A stretch of DNA of 64,000 bases from Taeniopygia guttata (lineage: Eukaryota; Chordata; Aves; Passeriformes; Estrildidae), in contig NC_133043.1 in the NCBI RefSeq assembly GCF_048771995.1, positions 9,132,501-9,196,500 on the forward strand, written 5' to 3'. The translations under genes were made by a program, and so were the position numbers. The notes under the pieces are model-generated. The model was not told the origin of the DNA and made no database searches. It worked only from the letters and a program-made list of their open reading frames with translations. Below, in pieces: positions 53,971 through 64,000 of the stretch; within the stretch, counting starts at the first letter, position 1, and each line of letters begins with the position of its first letter.

Positions 53971-56900
53971 CTAGGGTGGTGGGGCTGTGTGACCCTCTCC
54001 CACACCATGCTGGTGTGTGGGAGGTGGTGGGGCTGCAGGGGACACCTTCCTTGCACAGTCCCCTGGCCCCAGGTACTCACTTGGCAATGGCCAGGAAGGC
54101 CAGCTCCACGTTCATGCCTGTCTTGGCACTCGTCTCCATGAAAGGCACTCCATACTCCTGCAAGAGCAGCACCACCCCATCAGTGGCTATCACCAGGATG
54201 CCCTCCTGGCCCTCTGGATCATCCCTGTAGCCTGGACAAGGCTTGAGGGTCATCCCCTCCCTTCCTTACCCCAGGATTTGCATGCAAGTGACTGCTGTGC
54301 TGGCCTTGCAAGAGCCTGGGCACTCAGGAGGGATGGCACTGCTGCATGGGAGCCCTGAGGGACGTGAAATTCTCTGGGAGGGGTTTAAGTTGGGTTGGAC
54401 CATGGCACAACTCACCCTGGCCAGTGATGCTCCCTCCTCTGTCCTCACAGCTCTCTCGCTGCTCACATCAGCCTGAAGGGAAGGAAAATGTCACCTCACA
54501 CCTGAGCAGATGCCACCCTGGGGCACCTGGCAAACCAGCAGTGTGGGGTGCCAGGGCTGACAGCAACCAGGGGCAGCATGGATCCAGAAGTATCCACTGC
54601 CCACAGAATCTGGGATCTGTGCAGCATCTGGGACCTGGTGCCATTGGGGACATCAGGGGGCATCTGGGACCTGGGGACACTGAGGATGTCAGGGGACACC
54701 TGGGACATGGGGACACTGAGGATGTCAGGGGACACCTGGGACATGGGGACCCTGAGGACCTGGAGCAGTACCTGAGGGCATCCAGGACCCAAGGAGGCCC
54801 TGGTACCCTGTTGGGCATCATGCAGGATCTGGGGGACATCCAGTCCCAAGGGGAAATCCAGCACCCAGCAGCATCTAGGACCCCTGGGGAGATTCTGGGA
54901 CCTGTTGGGCCTCTAGAGTTTGGGGTTACCTGAGGTCCAGGGGTGCATCCAGGCCCAGATGGGCATCCCACAGTCAGCAGCATCCCATACAAAGCATCCC
55001 TGGAGCCTCAGCCTCCTGCTGACCTGCTGGCTAGGGACACTGCCCTCCCCTGCCCCAAACCCTGGGAGCACCTCTGGGCTTGGCTGAGCCCAGAAAGAAG
55101 CAGAGCCCCGTCCCTGCACAGCCATGGGGATCCAAGGGCACGGCACAGCACACCCCAGGGGGGAGGGGACCCTGCAGGCACCTTATTGCCCAGCAGCATG
55201 ATGACCACGTCCTTCTGGGCGTACTCGTGGATCTCTGTCAGCCAGGCCTGTGGGGCAGCAGGACTGTGTCGGGGTGAGGGGTACTCCTGTCCCTCCCAAC
55301 TCAGCCCCCCACCCCTCAGTACCCCCCTCCCTTCCCTCTCAGCCCTCACATCCCCTCAGCACCCCCATCTCTCCCCCACAAGGACAGGGATAATGACTTT
55401 CCTTGGCACAGGAATTATTCCAGCAACACAAATAAGCAGTCCTGAAAACACCCTGTCTCCTGGCTACAGCCCAAGCCGTAGTTCACATCCTTCCCAAACC
55501 ACGTTTTCTCCCTCAGTCATCCACCGTGTCCTTACACAAAACTCACCCAGCTGTGCAGTGCCCAGCCAGGTGCCTGGGATGAGCTCCCAGCTGGCTGGGT
55601 CTGCCCAGAACAGCCAGTGTTAGGGGTGAAGCAGGTTCCTGACTGCCCCAAGCACCCAGCCAGCCACACAGGGCACCCACGCAGGGCACCCACGCTCCCA
55701 GCCCCGGGGCAAACACTCCCAGCCCACGGTGGGACTCACACGGATGTTGTCAAAGGACATCTTGCTGGTGATATCGTAGAGCAGGAGCAGGGCTGGAGGG
55801 GAAGAGGCAGAGGTGTTGCTACACCGCAGGAATGTGCTCTGGATGGTCTCCCCAGCCCTGCTGGGCTCCAAACTCACCTTGGGCATCGCGGTAGTAGGCG
55901 TGGGTGACGCTGCGGAAACGCTCCTGTCCTGCTGTGTCCCAGATCTACCAAGAAACTGCCCTGGTGAGAACAGGGAGAGCGACCTCCCCCAGCTGGGTCT
56001 GCTCCTGTGGCTCCCAGCCCTGCCAGACCACCACGCTAAGCCTGAGGTGGGTTTCCATCTGGAAATTTCTTCCCCCTCCCAAAGCTCACCTGCAACTTCA
56101 CCTTCACACCATCCACGGCCACCACTTTGTTCTGCAGGAGACAAGGAGAGCAGGTTTATCAGCCCAAAGCACGCCCTGGTGCCTGAGCTGGCACTCCCCA
56201 GCCCCTCAGCTGCTCTCCCTGGGCCGGTGGGATGAAGCCAGGCTGCCTGTGGGGCTGGACATGGAAACCTCATTGCTACACACCGTGGTCCTGACTGTTT
56301 GGCAGCTCCAGGGACATCCCAGAGCAGCAACCCCTCTAGTCAGAGTGAAGAGCAGAAGCAGCAGGGAGGAGCCAGCAGGATCCCAGCCTGCCTTGGATCC
56401 AGAGCCTCGTTCATCTCCTACAGCCAGAGTCCCTGTCCTCGCCTCCACATCCCCTAATGAGTCACTTAATGAGGCTGGCTGTCCAGCAAATCCCAGCAGC
56501 ACCGACCTGCTCTGGCTCCTGCTGGGAAACTCTGGGATTGCAGCAGCCCCTGGGCAGTTGGCAGAGCTGCAGAAGTGGGGAGGCATGGAAGGACCACACA
56601 TAATTTTGCATTTATTAATAACACCTTGGTGTGCTTTTATGCGTGCTCCCCAAAAAGCCCTGATCTTTCTGATGGAACTCTTCAGCTCCATGTGCTCAGG
56701 AACCACTGCTGCACTAAAAACTGAGCTTGTTTGCAGTAATTTAAGGGTTTTGGATGCTACAAATTGCCTGGGCACACTCACTGGGAGATGCTGGGTGTCC
56801 TGCTCAGGTTTTCTTACTGGTAGAGCCTCCTTCTTAAAGGAGGCAGTAAACACTGAGCTGAGGGGCTGCATGTAGCACACAGCTGTATCAGCATGGCAGG

Positions 56901-59900
56901 AGGAAATCTCCTGGGTCAGGATGCTTTGCTGGCTGAGACCAGGAAAGGAAAGAGGCATTTCCAGCTGAGCTGGGAAGGCAGCTAGTGAGGCTTAAGCAAT
57001 CACTGTTCTCATCTCAGAAGCGCAGGGGCTTCTCTCCAGAGGCCAGGAAAAAAAGAAAATAAAAAACTACTGAAAAGCTATTTTAAGACTCTTAAAGAAC
57101 CATACTTGCAGTCTGGAAAGAGAAGACCCCTATAAATAATTTGGTTGCTTGGAATTGTTTGAAATGGAAATTCAGCCCATGTGGTGATGACAGCATCTGA
57201 GCAAATGGGCTGGATAAAACAAAAGATGCCCTAGGAGAGATTACCTAGAGCAATGAGCCATGGAGGAGATGCTTGCACGAGGCACAGCAGGCACCTATGG
57301 GCTGGCAACACCTCTGGGGACACCAGCATTGACCCCAGCAGTGGGACACAGCAGATTTTCCTTCTTTCATGACTGTATCATAAGGACAGGCCTCATGGCC
57401 CCTTCAAACCAAGCCCACAGCCATCTCTCTCCCCCACCCCTGATCACCAAGCCCCCAGCTCCACCAAAAGCCAAAGCTAGGGCAGCAAAAGTGGCAGAGA
57501 AGTGGAGCAGCTGCAGCTGTGGGGGCAGAGGAAGCACTGACCACATCTGACACGTGTGGGTGGCTGTGGGCAGAGCCCTGCCCAGGGACACCCCCGTGAC
57601 TTCCTTCCTGCTCTGCCCTGTGCTGCCACAGCTGTGCCTCCTGGATGCCCTCAGAGAGAGCCTGCAACTTCAGTTTGCTGAGCAGACAGCAGTGTGGGAG
57701 TTTAAACAGAATCTGGTAACCCTAACAACTTCTCAGCAGCCCATTTCAGCCCTTTCAAGGCATGAAATTACAGCAACCAGTGTTTGTCCCCCCCAGCTGT
57801 GGGCTTTGCCTGCATGGTGGGGTGCACTGGCTGCCCAGCACACACCCCCAGACCATGAACACAGCTGGGATGGGCTAAACATGGACTGTTTGCTGGTTTA
57901 AAGGTAAGAGGAAACAGTACCAGTGAACTCTTCCATCTATTACTGCTCTCCTAGGGAGGGGTGGAAGGGCTCCAGCGAGCACCTGCAGCTGGCTGGGAGA
58001 TAATGGGGGTAGAGAGGCTGGGAACCCCCATTCCCCCTGCCCAGCAGCCTGTCCTGGCCAAGGTGCAGGTGGAGGGGGGCGAGGGGCTGGCAGCTGTGGT
58101 GGTCTCACCCGGAAATCTATGCCCACGGTGGCAATGAACATCCCGGAGAGAAAGGCCCCGTCCTTGAACTGCAGCAAGAAGCAGGTTTTGCCCACGCCCG
58201 AGTCTCCAAGCAACATCACCTGCAAGATGGGCGCAGGGAGAGATGTCAGCAGGACAGGGAGGGAGCAGCACCCCTGCCTGGTGCTGAGCCCTCCCCAGGT
58301 CCTTCTCTCCCTTTCTTTCTTTCTTTCTTTCCCCAGGGCTGGTCCTGATGGGTCTGGAAAGCCCCGTGGGAGCTGGGTGTGGGATGGGACCCCTGAGGGT
58401 GCAGCCAAGCAGTGCCCCAGGACAGCAGGGCAGCCCCCAGCCCCTAAAGAGGGGGAGAGCTGGTGTGAAAGCAAGTAGAGATCTCTCCTAGTCAGCCCAG
58501 CAGGCTCCTGAGAACCAGCCACAGCTCCCAAATGAGTGGAGACACCTCTGCCCACGCTTTGCCCCTGACCCGGGTGTGCCCAGCCCAAGGGCTGATGCAT
58601 GGCTTGGGCAAACCCTGCGTGTCCGGGACTCTCTCCCTGGCAGTGCCTGCTGCAGACACCAGAGCAAACACGGTGCCTTTCCCCTCCTGCTAAGCAAACA
58701 GGATCAGCCCAGGCTCTCCAGCACTGCCAGACTCGGGCAGGGAGCAGCCAAGACCAATGCTGGGCTCCATAAGCACTGCCTTTCCTGCTGCTGTGTTCCT
58801 TCTGCCTACCTGCAGCAACCTGTTCCTGCCCAGCAATCATTAACCTGACTGCATCATTTTTTACCCTTATGAAAAATAGCAGCGAGCAGGATTTCAGCAG
58901 GAAGGTCCATCCCTGCATGCTCAGCTGACAGGATGCTGGAGCTTGTAAAATAAATCTCTGCAGCCCTGGGGCCATGGCCACCTTCCACAGGGATGGCACA
59001 GCAAATGCCAAAGCTGGTGCCTGGAAATGTTCTGCCTCCTGCGACCACTTTGCTGGTGAAATCCTTCCCCAGGGCTTGTGGGGAGCTGGGAACACTGCTC
59101 AGTTCTGCCTCCACCTCACTCTAGACCAAGCTGAAAACTGGTTTTCTCCCTCAAACATGGAAGTTTCCCTCCATGGAGAGGAGTCAGAGAGGGGAGGATA
59201 AAGGCAAAGGAATAAAAGCAGTTTAGAGAAGGTGGCAGTGTGCAGGACCACTTTGGAACCGGCTCAGTGAGGCAGCAGGGGGAGTCAGGGCTGACACCTT
59301 CAGTGCTGGGCTCAGCCTGGGGCTGTATATTAAATTTTGGGGGTAAAAGTTTCATCAGCCCTGAGCCTCCCCTGAGCTGCTCAGATGAGGAAGGTGCTCC
59401 TGGGGCAGCCCTTGGCTGGGCTGGGGTGGGGAAGGAGGGCTCCCCCTGCCCCAAGGCCTGGCAGGGGTGCAGAGACATTGCCATGCTGTGGTGTGGGTGA
59501 AGGGGGACCCTGGGCTGGATCCGGGGCTCAAGTTCTGTTCCCCCATCGGAGCCCTTGGGGTGCTGTGATGGCCTGGATGGGGTCCTGCTCTGAGGGGCTT
59601 CCAGGGGCAGAGTTTGGCCATGCTTCTCTCCTTTGGGAGCCCCCAAAAGTGCCGCTCCTGCAGCTGGTCCCTCCTAGTGCCACTGCCGGGCAGGGCCGCC
59701 CCCGGGGCACAGGCGGCACCCTCGGGGCAGGGATGGCTCCATCTCCACCTTCCGGGGAGGGAAAACCCCAATTTCTGCCCTGCTGCATCCGGGGCAGAGC
59801 AGGGCTGGGGGGACCAGCCGGGGCCACCGCCTCCTTCGCCTTCTTCCCCGTTTCGCCGCCGCTTCCCGGGATCGGGACCCTTCCTCAACCCCTCCGGGTC

Positions 59901-60162
59901 TGCCCCAAGCCGGGGAGCGACCCCAGACCTTCCCCCCGGCAGAGCTCGGGGGCTCCATCCCCGCTCGCCCCGCGCCTCCTCCCACCTTGACACGCAGTTC
60001 GGAATCCCGGGAGAGCGCCGGAGGATCCCCGCTGCTCCTCGGGGGATCCCCGCTGCTCCTCGGGGGATCCCCGCTGCTCCTCGGGGCATCCCCGCTGCTC
60101 CTCGGGGCATCCCCGCTCCCCTCCGGGCTCTCGCTCCCCGCTGCCCCATCGGGGCCGCCCAT
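53865..60162 (-). CDS. RAB37: RAB37 small GTPase, main form, complete, nine exons
   Basis: Rab GTPase of the Rab26/Rab37 branch, linked in mammals to secretory granules and regulated exocytosis. Exons are 60162-59986, 58219-58109, 56131-56090, 55944-55878, 55792-55740, 55247-55182, 54472-54416, 54157-54081 and 53970-53865. All joins are in phase, giving 251 residues (human 223). The N-terminus holds a seven-residue repeat (17-51). Nucleotide-binding motifs are P-loop GDSGVGKT (64-71), switch I ATVGIDF (89-95), DTAGQE (113-118), NKAD (171-174) and ETSAK (199-203). The C-terminus ends CCAFS, with two cysteines for geranylgeranylation (247-248), like human CCSFM. The tail [20 protein letters not shown] separates it from RAB26. 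NHERF1 lies downstream on the same strand. A second 5' end exists (see 62099-62209). Confidence 0.97.
54081..54157 (-). CDS. RAB37: RAB37 exon 8
   Basis: Encodes 192-216 and two bases of Lys217: [20 protein letters not shown] and FLAIAK, holding the ETSAK motif. Donor GTGAGT. Confidence 0.96.
54416..54472 (-). CDS. RAB37: RAB37 exon 7
   Basis: Encodes 173-191, [19 protein letters not shown], completing NKAD. Acceptor cttcag, donor GTGAGT. Confidence 0.95.
54473..55181 (-). other. RAB37 intron 6
   Basis: Noncoding, 709 bp, containing the 36-bp minisatellite at 54628-54765 and more diverged similar sequence on its right. Confidence 0.8.
54628..54765. repeat. 36-bp minisatellite, about 3.8 copies
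   Basis: Units start at 54628, 54664, 54700 and 54736 (ctgggacatggggacactga / ggatgtcaggggacac). The second and third are almost identical. It is intronic in RAB37. Confidence 0.92.
55182..55247 (-). CDS. RAB37: RAB37 exon 6
   Basis: Encodes 151-172, [20 protein letters not shown] then NK, the first half of the NKxD guanine-specificity motif. Donor GTGCCT. Confidence 0.96.
55248..55739 (-). other. RAB37 intron 5
   Basis: 492 bp, noncoding; nothing recognised. Confidence 0.8.
55740..55792 (-). CDS. RAB37: RAB37 exon 5
   Basis: Encodes Ala133 to Arg150, [18 protein letters not shown]. Acceptor cctccag; the intron before it is only 85 nt. Confidence 0.96.
55878..55944 (-). CDS. RAB37: RAB37 exon 4 (switch II)
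   Basis: Encodes 111-132, [20 protein letters not shown] then AQ, plus one base of Ala133. Contains the catalytic glutamine of DTAGQE. Donor GTGAGT. Confidence 0.97.
56090..56131 (-). CDS. RAB37: RAB37 exon 3
   Basis: 42 nt encoding [14 protein letters not shown] (97-110), the strand pair between switch I and switch II. Common to both 5' forms. Acceptor tcctgcag, donor GTGAGC. Confidence 0.95.
56132..58108 (-). other. RAB37 intron between exons 2a and 3
   Basis: About 2 kb, noncoding; no further switch-type exon and no repeat family recognised. Confidence 0.75.
58109..58219 (-). CDS. RAB37: RAB37 exon 2a (P-loop and switch I, main form)
   Basis: 111 nt, 37 codons, phase 0 to 0: [20 protein letters not shown] then [17 protein letters not shown]. 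Acceptor tcttgcag, donor GTGAGA. Alternative to the 62099-62209 exon. Confidence 0.96.
58220..59985 (-). other. RAB37 intron 1 (main form)
   Basis: About 1.8 kb. Holds a (CTTT)n microsatellite at 58311-58330 and the 3' part of the promoter CpG island. Otherwise nothing recognised. Confidence 0.75.
58311..58330. repeat. (CTTT)5 microsatellite
   Basis: Five tetranucleotide units in RAB37 intron 1. Confidence 0.9.
59986..60162 (-). CDS. RAB37: RAB37 exon 1 (repeat-bearing N-terminus)
   Basis: Encodes residues 1-59: [16 protein letters not shown], five heptads of GD(A/P)P(R/A)(S/L)S, then RDSELRVK. Donor AAG|GTGGGA, phase 0, leading to VMLLGDSG as in human (LTGK|VMLLGDTG). The heptads account for most of the extra length over human; the rest of the N-terminus is not alignable by eye. 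Confidence 0.88.
60010..60114 (-). repeat. RAB37: Coding 21-bp tandem repeat, five units, in RAB37 exon 1
   Basis: The units encode [28 protein letters not shown] and GDPPALS. The first four are nearly identical in DNA. The period of 21 keeps the frame. The region is predicted to be disordered, in front of the GTPase domain. Confidence 0.92.
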
Positions 60163-60223
60163 GGTGCGCTCCGAGCGGAGCCGCCGAGTCCCGGTGCCTG
60201 CGGGAGCCGCGGCCCCACCCGGC

Positions 60224-60261
60224 TTCCTCCTCCTCCTCTTCCTCCTCCTCCTCCTCCTCCC
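60224..60261. repeat. (CCT)n/(AGG)n microsatellite
   Basis: About a dozen CCT/CTT triplets, interrupted, 60-100 bases upstream of the RAB37 start codon. Confidence 0.88.
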
Positions 60262-60439
60262 CGGCCGATGCCACCCCCGAGACGGTGCCCGGCCGCCTCC
60301 CTGCCCAGCCCGGGCACGGGATGAGGAGGAAGAGGCTGAAGAGTGGAAAGCTGCCCCACGGCACCCCCGCCCCACGGGTGCCGGGCTTTGCTGGCGGCTC
60401 CGGACACTGGGGCGGGAGAGGAGGAGCTGCTCCCCCCGC

Positions 60440-62098
60440 AAATGAGCAGGCACCTCGTCCCCCCCAGAATGTGGGGATGGTCTCCATCCTCGTCCCCCCC
60501 GGTGCTACCAAACCCCACCCTGTCACACCGGGACACTGGGAATGGCAGCTCCCAGTCCCACCCCACCAGCCCAGCCCAGGGTGGGGGGTTTGCCCCGTCT
60601 GCCGAGCCGGCACCTCCATCTCAGCCGGGATGTCTGCCAGGCCTCCCGCTCCCCCCGCAGCCCCCTGCGTCCTACACCAGTCTTTGGGGCCCAGCTCATA
60701 CTGTGCTTCATTCAGGAAAAGCCCAAGCATGGGAATGTGGGAGAAATCCCTGGAGATGGATGTTGTGTTACCCAAAATCCCACCCCGTAAAAACCCATAC
60801 AAGTCCATGCACTACAGCTGGTCAAGGTTTCAGCCTTACAGGCATCACGTCATGTATAGGAGCCTTGAGCCCTCCCTGATCCATTTTATCATCTCATCTC
60901 ATCTCATCTCTTCTCACTCATCTCACTCACCTCACTCTCCCCCATCAGGGCTAATCTCAGGGCAGCCCATCCCTGCTCACACCGCTGGGATTCAGGGATG
61001 CAGGGCTCCAGTGCTGTGCCCCTTGCTGCTCTCTGGGTAGAGGCCACACGTGCCCACAGGAGGTCCAGTGGCAGAGATGCCCTCTGGAATGCCATCCACC
61101 TCCACATCTTCTGGGGCTGCTGGCCCCTGCCCCAGCCCGGGAAATAGAACCTGTATTTCCAGTCCTGTAACTGTGCTCAGACCCAGCTGGGGGATTTAGA
61201 GTTTATAGGTGCTCTTTGGCCAGGAAAGTGCCCACAGCTGGAGGCTGGAGGCACTTGGAGCTCCTGGAAGTGGCTGAGCTTCTCTGCAGCAAGATGGGGA
61301 GGGGGCTGGAAGCATATGGAAAACCATGCTCATGGAGTAGGCTGGGCAGGAGAAACACCTGGCTGAGCATCACTTCCACACAATGGCATTTGCTGGGGGA
61401 GAAACGAGGCAGCTGGAAGCTGGCAGAGATCAGTGGTGTGCCTGAGCCTCCTCTGTCTGCCCACAGCTCAGGCCCCTCAGCAGGGGCACCCTTGGCTGCT
61501 GGTCCCTGGGCTGCTTGGCCCCAGACCATCCCTGCTGGTGCCACATTTTTCTGCTTCCTTGGCTTGGACTAAAAAGAAAATTCCTGTGGGTATTCACATC
61601 CCCATAGGTAACAGGTCCCAAGCACTGTCCCTGTCCTGAGCTTGCCCAGGAGAGGGGACACACACATCAGAGCCACTTGAGACCCCACGGCAGCTCTGCA
61701 AATAGCTCTGGATGGCAGCCGAGTGCTTTTCCCAGGCACTGTCACCATCTGCCTGACTTTTTGCCAGGGCCCCAGGCTGGACACAGGCAGGACACAGGCT
61801 GGCATCTCCCTGGCAGAGCAGGGCAGCTCCAAAGGCAGCTTTCTGTGTGTGAAGGCTGCACTCAGACACGGCCCCACCAAGGGATTTGGAATATGGGGCT
61901 TTGTCCATCCTTCATCCCTCCCAGCAGTCCAAAGCATGCCAAGAAGCACAATGCCAAAACAAAGTCCTCATCCAGCAGCACCAAAGCAAAGAATCCAATT
62001 CTTTGTGCTTACCACAGATGCACAGATTCTGATTCCCCAAATAAAGCTGCTCCCCAAGAGCAAGTGCACAGCCCAGGGACCAAGGGCTGGGCTCTTAC
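60440..62098. other. Sequence between the two RAB37 5' ends
   Basis: Intronic for the distal RAB37 transcript and upstream for the main one. Only the microsatellite at 60891-60938 was recognised. Confidence 0.65.
60891..60938. repeat. (ATCTC)n microsatellite
   Basis: Four exact pentamers, then degenerate copies (tcactcatctcactcacc). Lies between the two RAB37 5' ends. Confidence 0.85.
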
Positions 62099-62209
62099 CG
62101 TAAACCCAATGCCCACGGTGGCAGAGAAGGAGCCAGGAATGAACTTGCCCTGGTCAAACTGGACCAGCAGTGATGTTTTCCCCACGCCACTGTCTCCAAC
62201 CAGGATTGT
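62099..62209 (-). CDS. RAB37: RAB37 alternative exon 2b (second P-loop/switch I)
   Basis: Minus-strand exon with acceptor ccttgcag and donor GTAAGA, 111 nt and 37 codons, phase 0 to 0, the same size and phase as exon 2a. It encodes [20 protein letters not shown] then GKFIPGSFSATVGIGFT. This is the segment of the human RAB37 isoform that begins MDLQRPDSYQ. It lies upstream of the main exon 1, so it must belong to a transcript from a more distal promoter that splices to exon 3 at 56131 and skips 60162-58109. The matching first exon (ending VLHK in human) was not found in 62220-64000 and is probably past the right edge. Confidence 0.93.
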
Positions 62210-64000
62210 CTGCAAGGACCAGATAAAGAGGCATCAGTGCAGGTGCAGGTGATGGGGGAGCTGGGGTCAGATATTTGGGTGGGTGTGCTGGGGGAATGTG
62301 GCAGCAAATGCAGCAGGATCAAGAAGGACCCACCCAGCCCCTGGGTCTGACACGTTTGGTTCTGCCACTTGCCCAGAGAGGAGTTTGCACCCCTTTGTCC
62401 ATCTCTGTAATTAATAAAATGTTCTCTGGGATGAGCTTCAGGCCTGAAACCCACTGCACCCTGTCCAAGAGAGTGGAGATGGGAGGGAAAGTAAAGCACA
62501 GTGATGGAGAGTGAGCAGGAGAGAAGCTCCTACCCCAACTCAGGAAGCTGTGGGGCAGAAGCAGCCTTGGCTCACACAGGCCTGCTGGAAAACCTCTTTG
62601 GGAGGACTTTGGAGTCACTGGTTTAAGTCCAAAGCTGTTTAGTAAAGAGAGCATCTCCTGCAGCTGCTGCACACAGCTGCTGCCACAGCCAAGCAGCCCT
62701 GCCGGGTCACTGGGCTGACTTTGTGCTGCCTTCGTGTCATGGACCCACAGCACTCCCTCCTGGCAAAGTGATGGCTTTGAAGTCATGAGTTCTCCTGCCT
62801 CTCCAGCCTCCGGGGGAAGCTCCAGAGCGCTCCCATCGCTGAGCAGAAGGGATGAGGGAGCTGTGCCGCTGGGTGCCAGAGCTGCCACCTCTTGAGCAGC
62901 TCCCACACTGCCAGCCCATGGCCCTGGTACCCACCTGCACTCCTGGGGAGCTCATCTTCCCTTCTGCTCTACCTGTGTCCCTCAAAATCCCTGACCTAAG
63001 GGAGACCTGCAGTGCAAACAGAACCCCTCCCTTCCCTCTGCTGTATCTGGGTTTTGTTCACAGAGACACTGGCAAACATTCCCATCCTTTCAGGAAACCG
63101 AGGCACTTTCAACCCTTTTGCAGGACACAAATTAAAATAAATACTCTGCTACCAGTCTTCTTGCTTAGAAGTGGTTTGGGCTTTGTCTTTCAGGACAGGG
63201 TGTTCCTGAAGCTGCAGTTGTGGCAAACATGGAATGTCCCCTCTGTTACTGGTCCCTGGCAGCGAGGGGCTGGGACTAAAGCTCCCCAATCTCTGCATCC
63301 ACCTCTGCTGCACTTGGCTGCATCTGTTTTACCCCTCCTTGCTTTGTGCTTGTGCAGCTCCAGCAGCTTCACTCCATCCTGCAACACCTCCATCCTTTGC
63401 CTCCAGCCTGAAGGTGCCTCAGGACCTCCCCAGTGTGCAGGGGAGCCTCTGTGCACATCTGGTCCTGTCCCAAAGTGCCCTGGGGTGTGACCAGTCCTGG
63501 CACTACTCCAGGCACTGCACTTCCCCTTGTAAAACACAGCAGCAGTGTGAAGGAATGTGTTTCATCAACGCCTGAACAGCCCCAGCAGATCAAGGCCTGA
63601 TTCCATACACTGGGACACCACGTGGGATTCACAGCACTTGGTCCCAGGGTTCCTGCACCTCACAGATCCCAAAGAAGTGGGCTGAAACCAAAAGCCAAGG
63701 AGCCTGAGGACCACAAGCAATGCAGAGATGTGGACTGGCAGGAAATCAGCGTCCTGCCTTGCGTGAAGCACCACCCCCCAAACTGCCTGTTCCCACCCAT
63801 ACACATCAGTGAGTGCCTCCTCAGTGAATCAGCCCTTTCCCCTGGAGAGCACATCCCAACACTGACCTGGCCTGGGAAAGCCTGACCTGCTGAGCAGAGC
63901 TGTTGGCAGGAGGGAACCCTGCACCCCTGCCAGATGCACACTGCTGGGCAGCCCTGTGTGCTGAGAGAACACAGCCTGTGCCCACATCCACAGCCAGAGA
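62210..64000. other. Right-hand flank, presumably intron of the distal RAB37 transcript
   Basis: No exon like the human MDLQRPDSYQ... first exon and no other gene or repeat recognised on either strand. Confidence 0.55.

Larger units (their letters stand above)
59640..60440 (-). promoter_or_regulatory. RAB37: CpG island at the main RAB37 first exon
   Basis: CpG- and GC-rich block centred on exon 1. Directly upstream of the ATG the minus strand carries a (GGA)n-type purine tract (60224-60261), probably in the 5'UTR or core promoter. No TATA box seen. Confidence 0.65.

Noticed and set aside
57875-59095. 406-aa minus-strand open frame containing RAB37 exon 2a
   Set aside because: Only the 37 codons at 58219-58109 are real; the rest is intron read through on both sides of good splice sites.
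59355-60566. 403-aa minus-strand open frame around RAB37 exon 1
   Set aside because: Shadow frame of exon 1 and the CpG island; no family similarity and not in phase with exon 2a.
62220-64000. Search for the first exon of the distal RAB37 isoform
   Set aside because: No minus-strand segment resembled MDLQRPDSYQ...VLHK with a donor. Open frames here have no Rab similarity.

Overview
The window is a stretch of bird nuclear genome. The evidence is vertebrate multi-exon genes with GT-AG introns, three CpG-island promoters, and fragments of CR1, the LINE family typical of birds and reptiles. The species or order cannot be read from the sequence. The gene order, TMEM104 - NAT9 - NHERF1 (SLC9A3R1) - RAB37, is the order I know from human 17q25.1. 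This is a conserved syntenic block, not a mobile or accessory region.

Layout. 1-34,900 (minus strand): the 5' half of TMEM104, an AAAP/SLC38-like membrane protein. Eight coding exons are present and encode about 245 of an expected ~500 residues. The introns are long, one of 16.3 kb and the last more than 8 kb, and the 3' exons lie beyond position 1. 34,550-35,560: a CpG island shared head to head by TMEM104 and NAT9. It is flanked inside TMEM104 intron 1 by a 21-copy, 19-bp minisatellite. 35,462-39,040 (plus): complete NAT9, six coding exons, 207 aa, with a CR1 fragment in intron 1. 40,735-50,350 (minus): complete NHERF1, six exons, 333 aa, with two PDZ domains and a C-terminal ezrin-binding tail. 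Its compact promoter has a TATA box, a GC box and two octamer motifs. About 52,475-60,200 (minus): complete RAB37, nine coding exons, 251 aa, whose first exon carries a coding 21-bp repeat. At 62,099-62,209 lies an alternative 111-nt exon for the P-loop and switch I. It is the same length and phase as the main one and corresponds to the second human RAB37 isoform. Its own first exon was not found in the window.

The four genes are neighbours by ancestry rather than a pathway. TMEM104 is a putative transporter, NAT9 an acetyltransferase linked to microtubules, NHERF1 a membrane-cytoskeleton scaffold, and RAB37 a secretory-granule GTPase. All exon joins given here keep the reading frame, and each complete coding sequence ends at a stop at a length close to the family's. 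I found no RNA genes, CRISPR arrays, intact transposons or endogenous viral genes. The points most worth a second look are the RAB37 duplicate switch exon, the RAB37 coding minisatellite, the NHERF1 octamer/TATA promoter with its upstream 129-bp tandem duplication, and two short stop-free in-frame introns.
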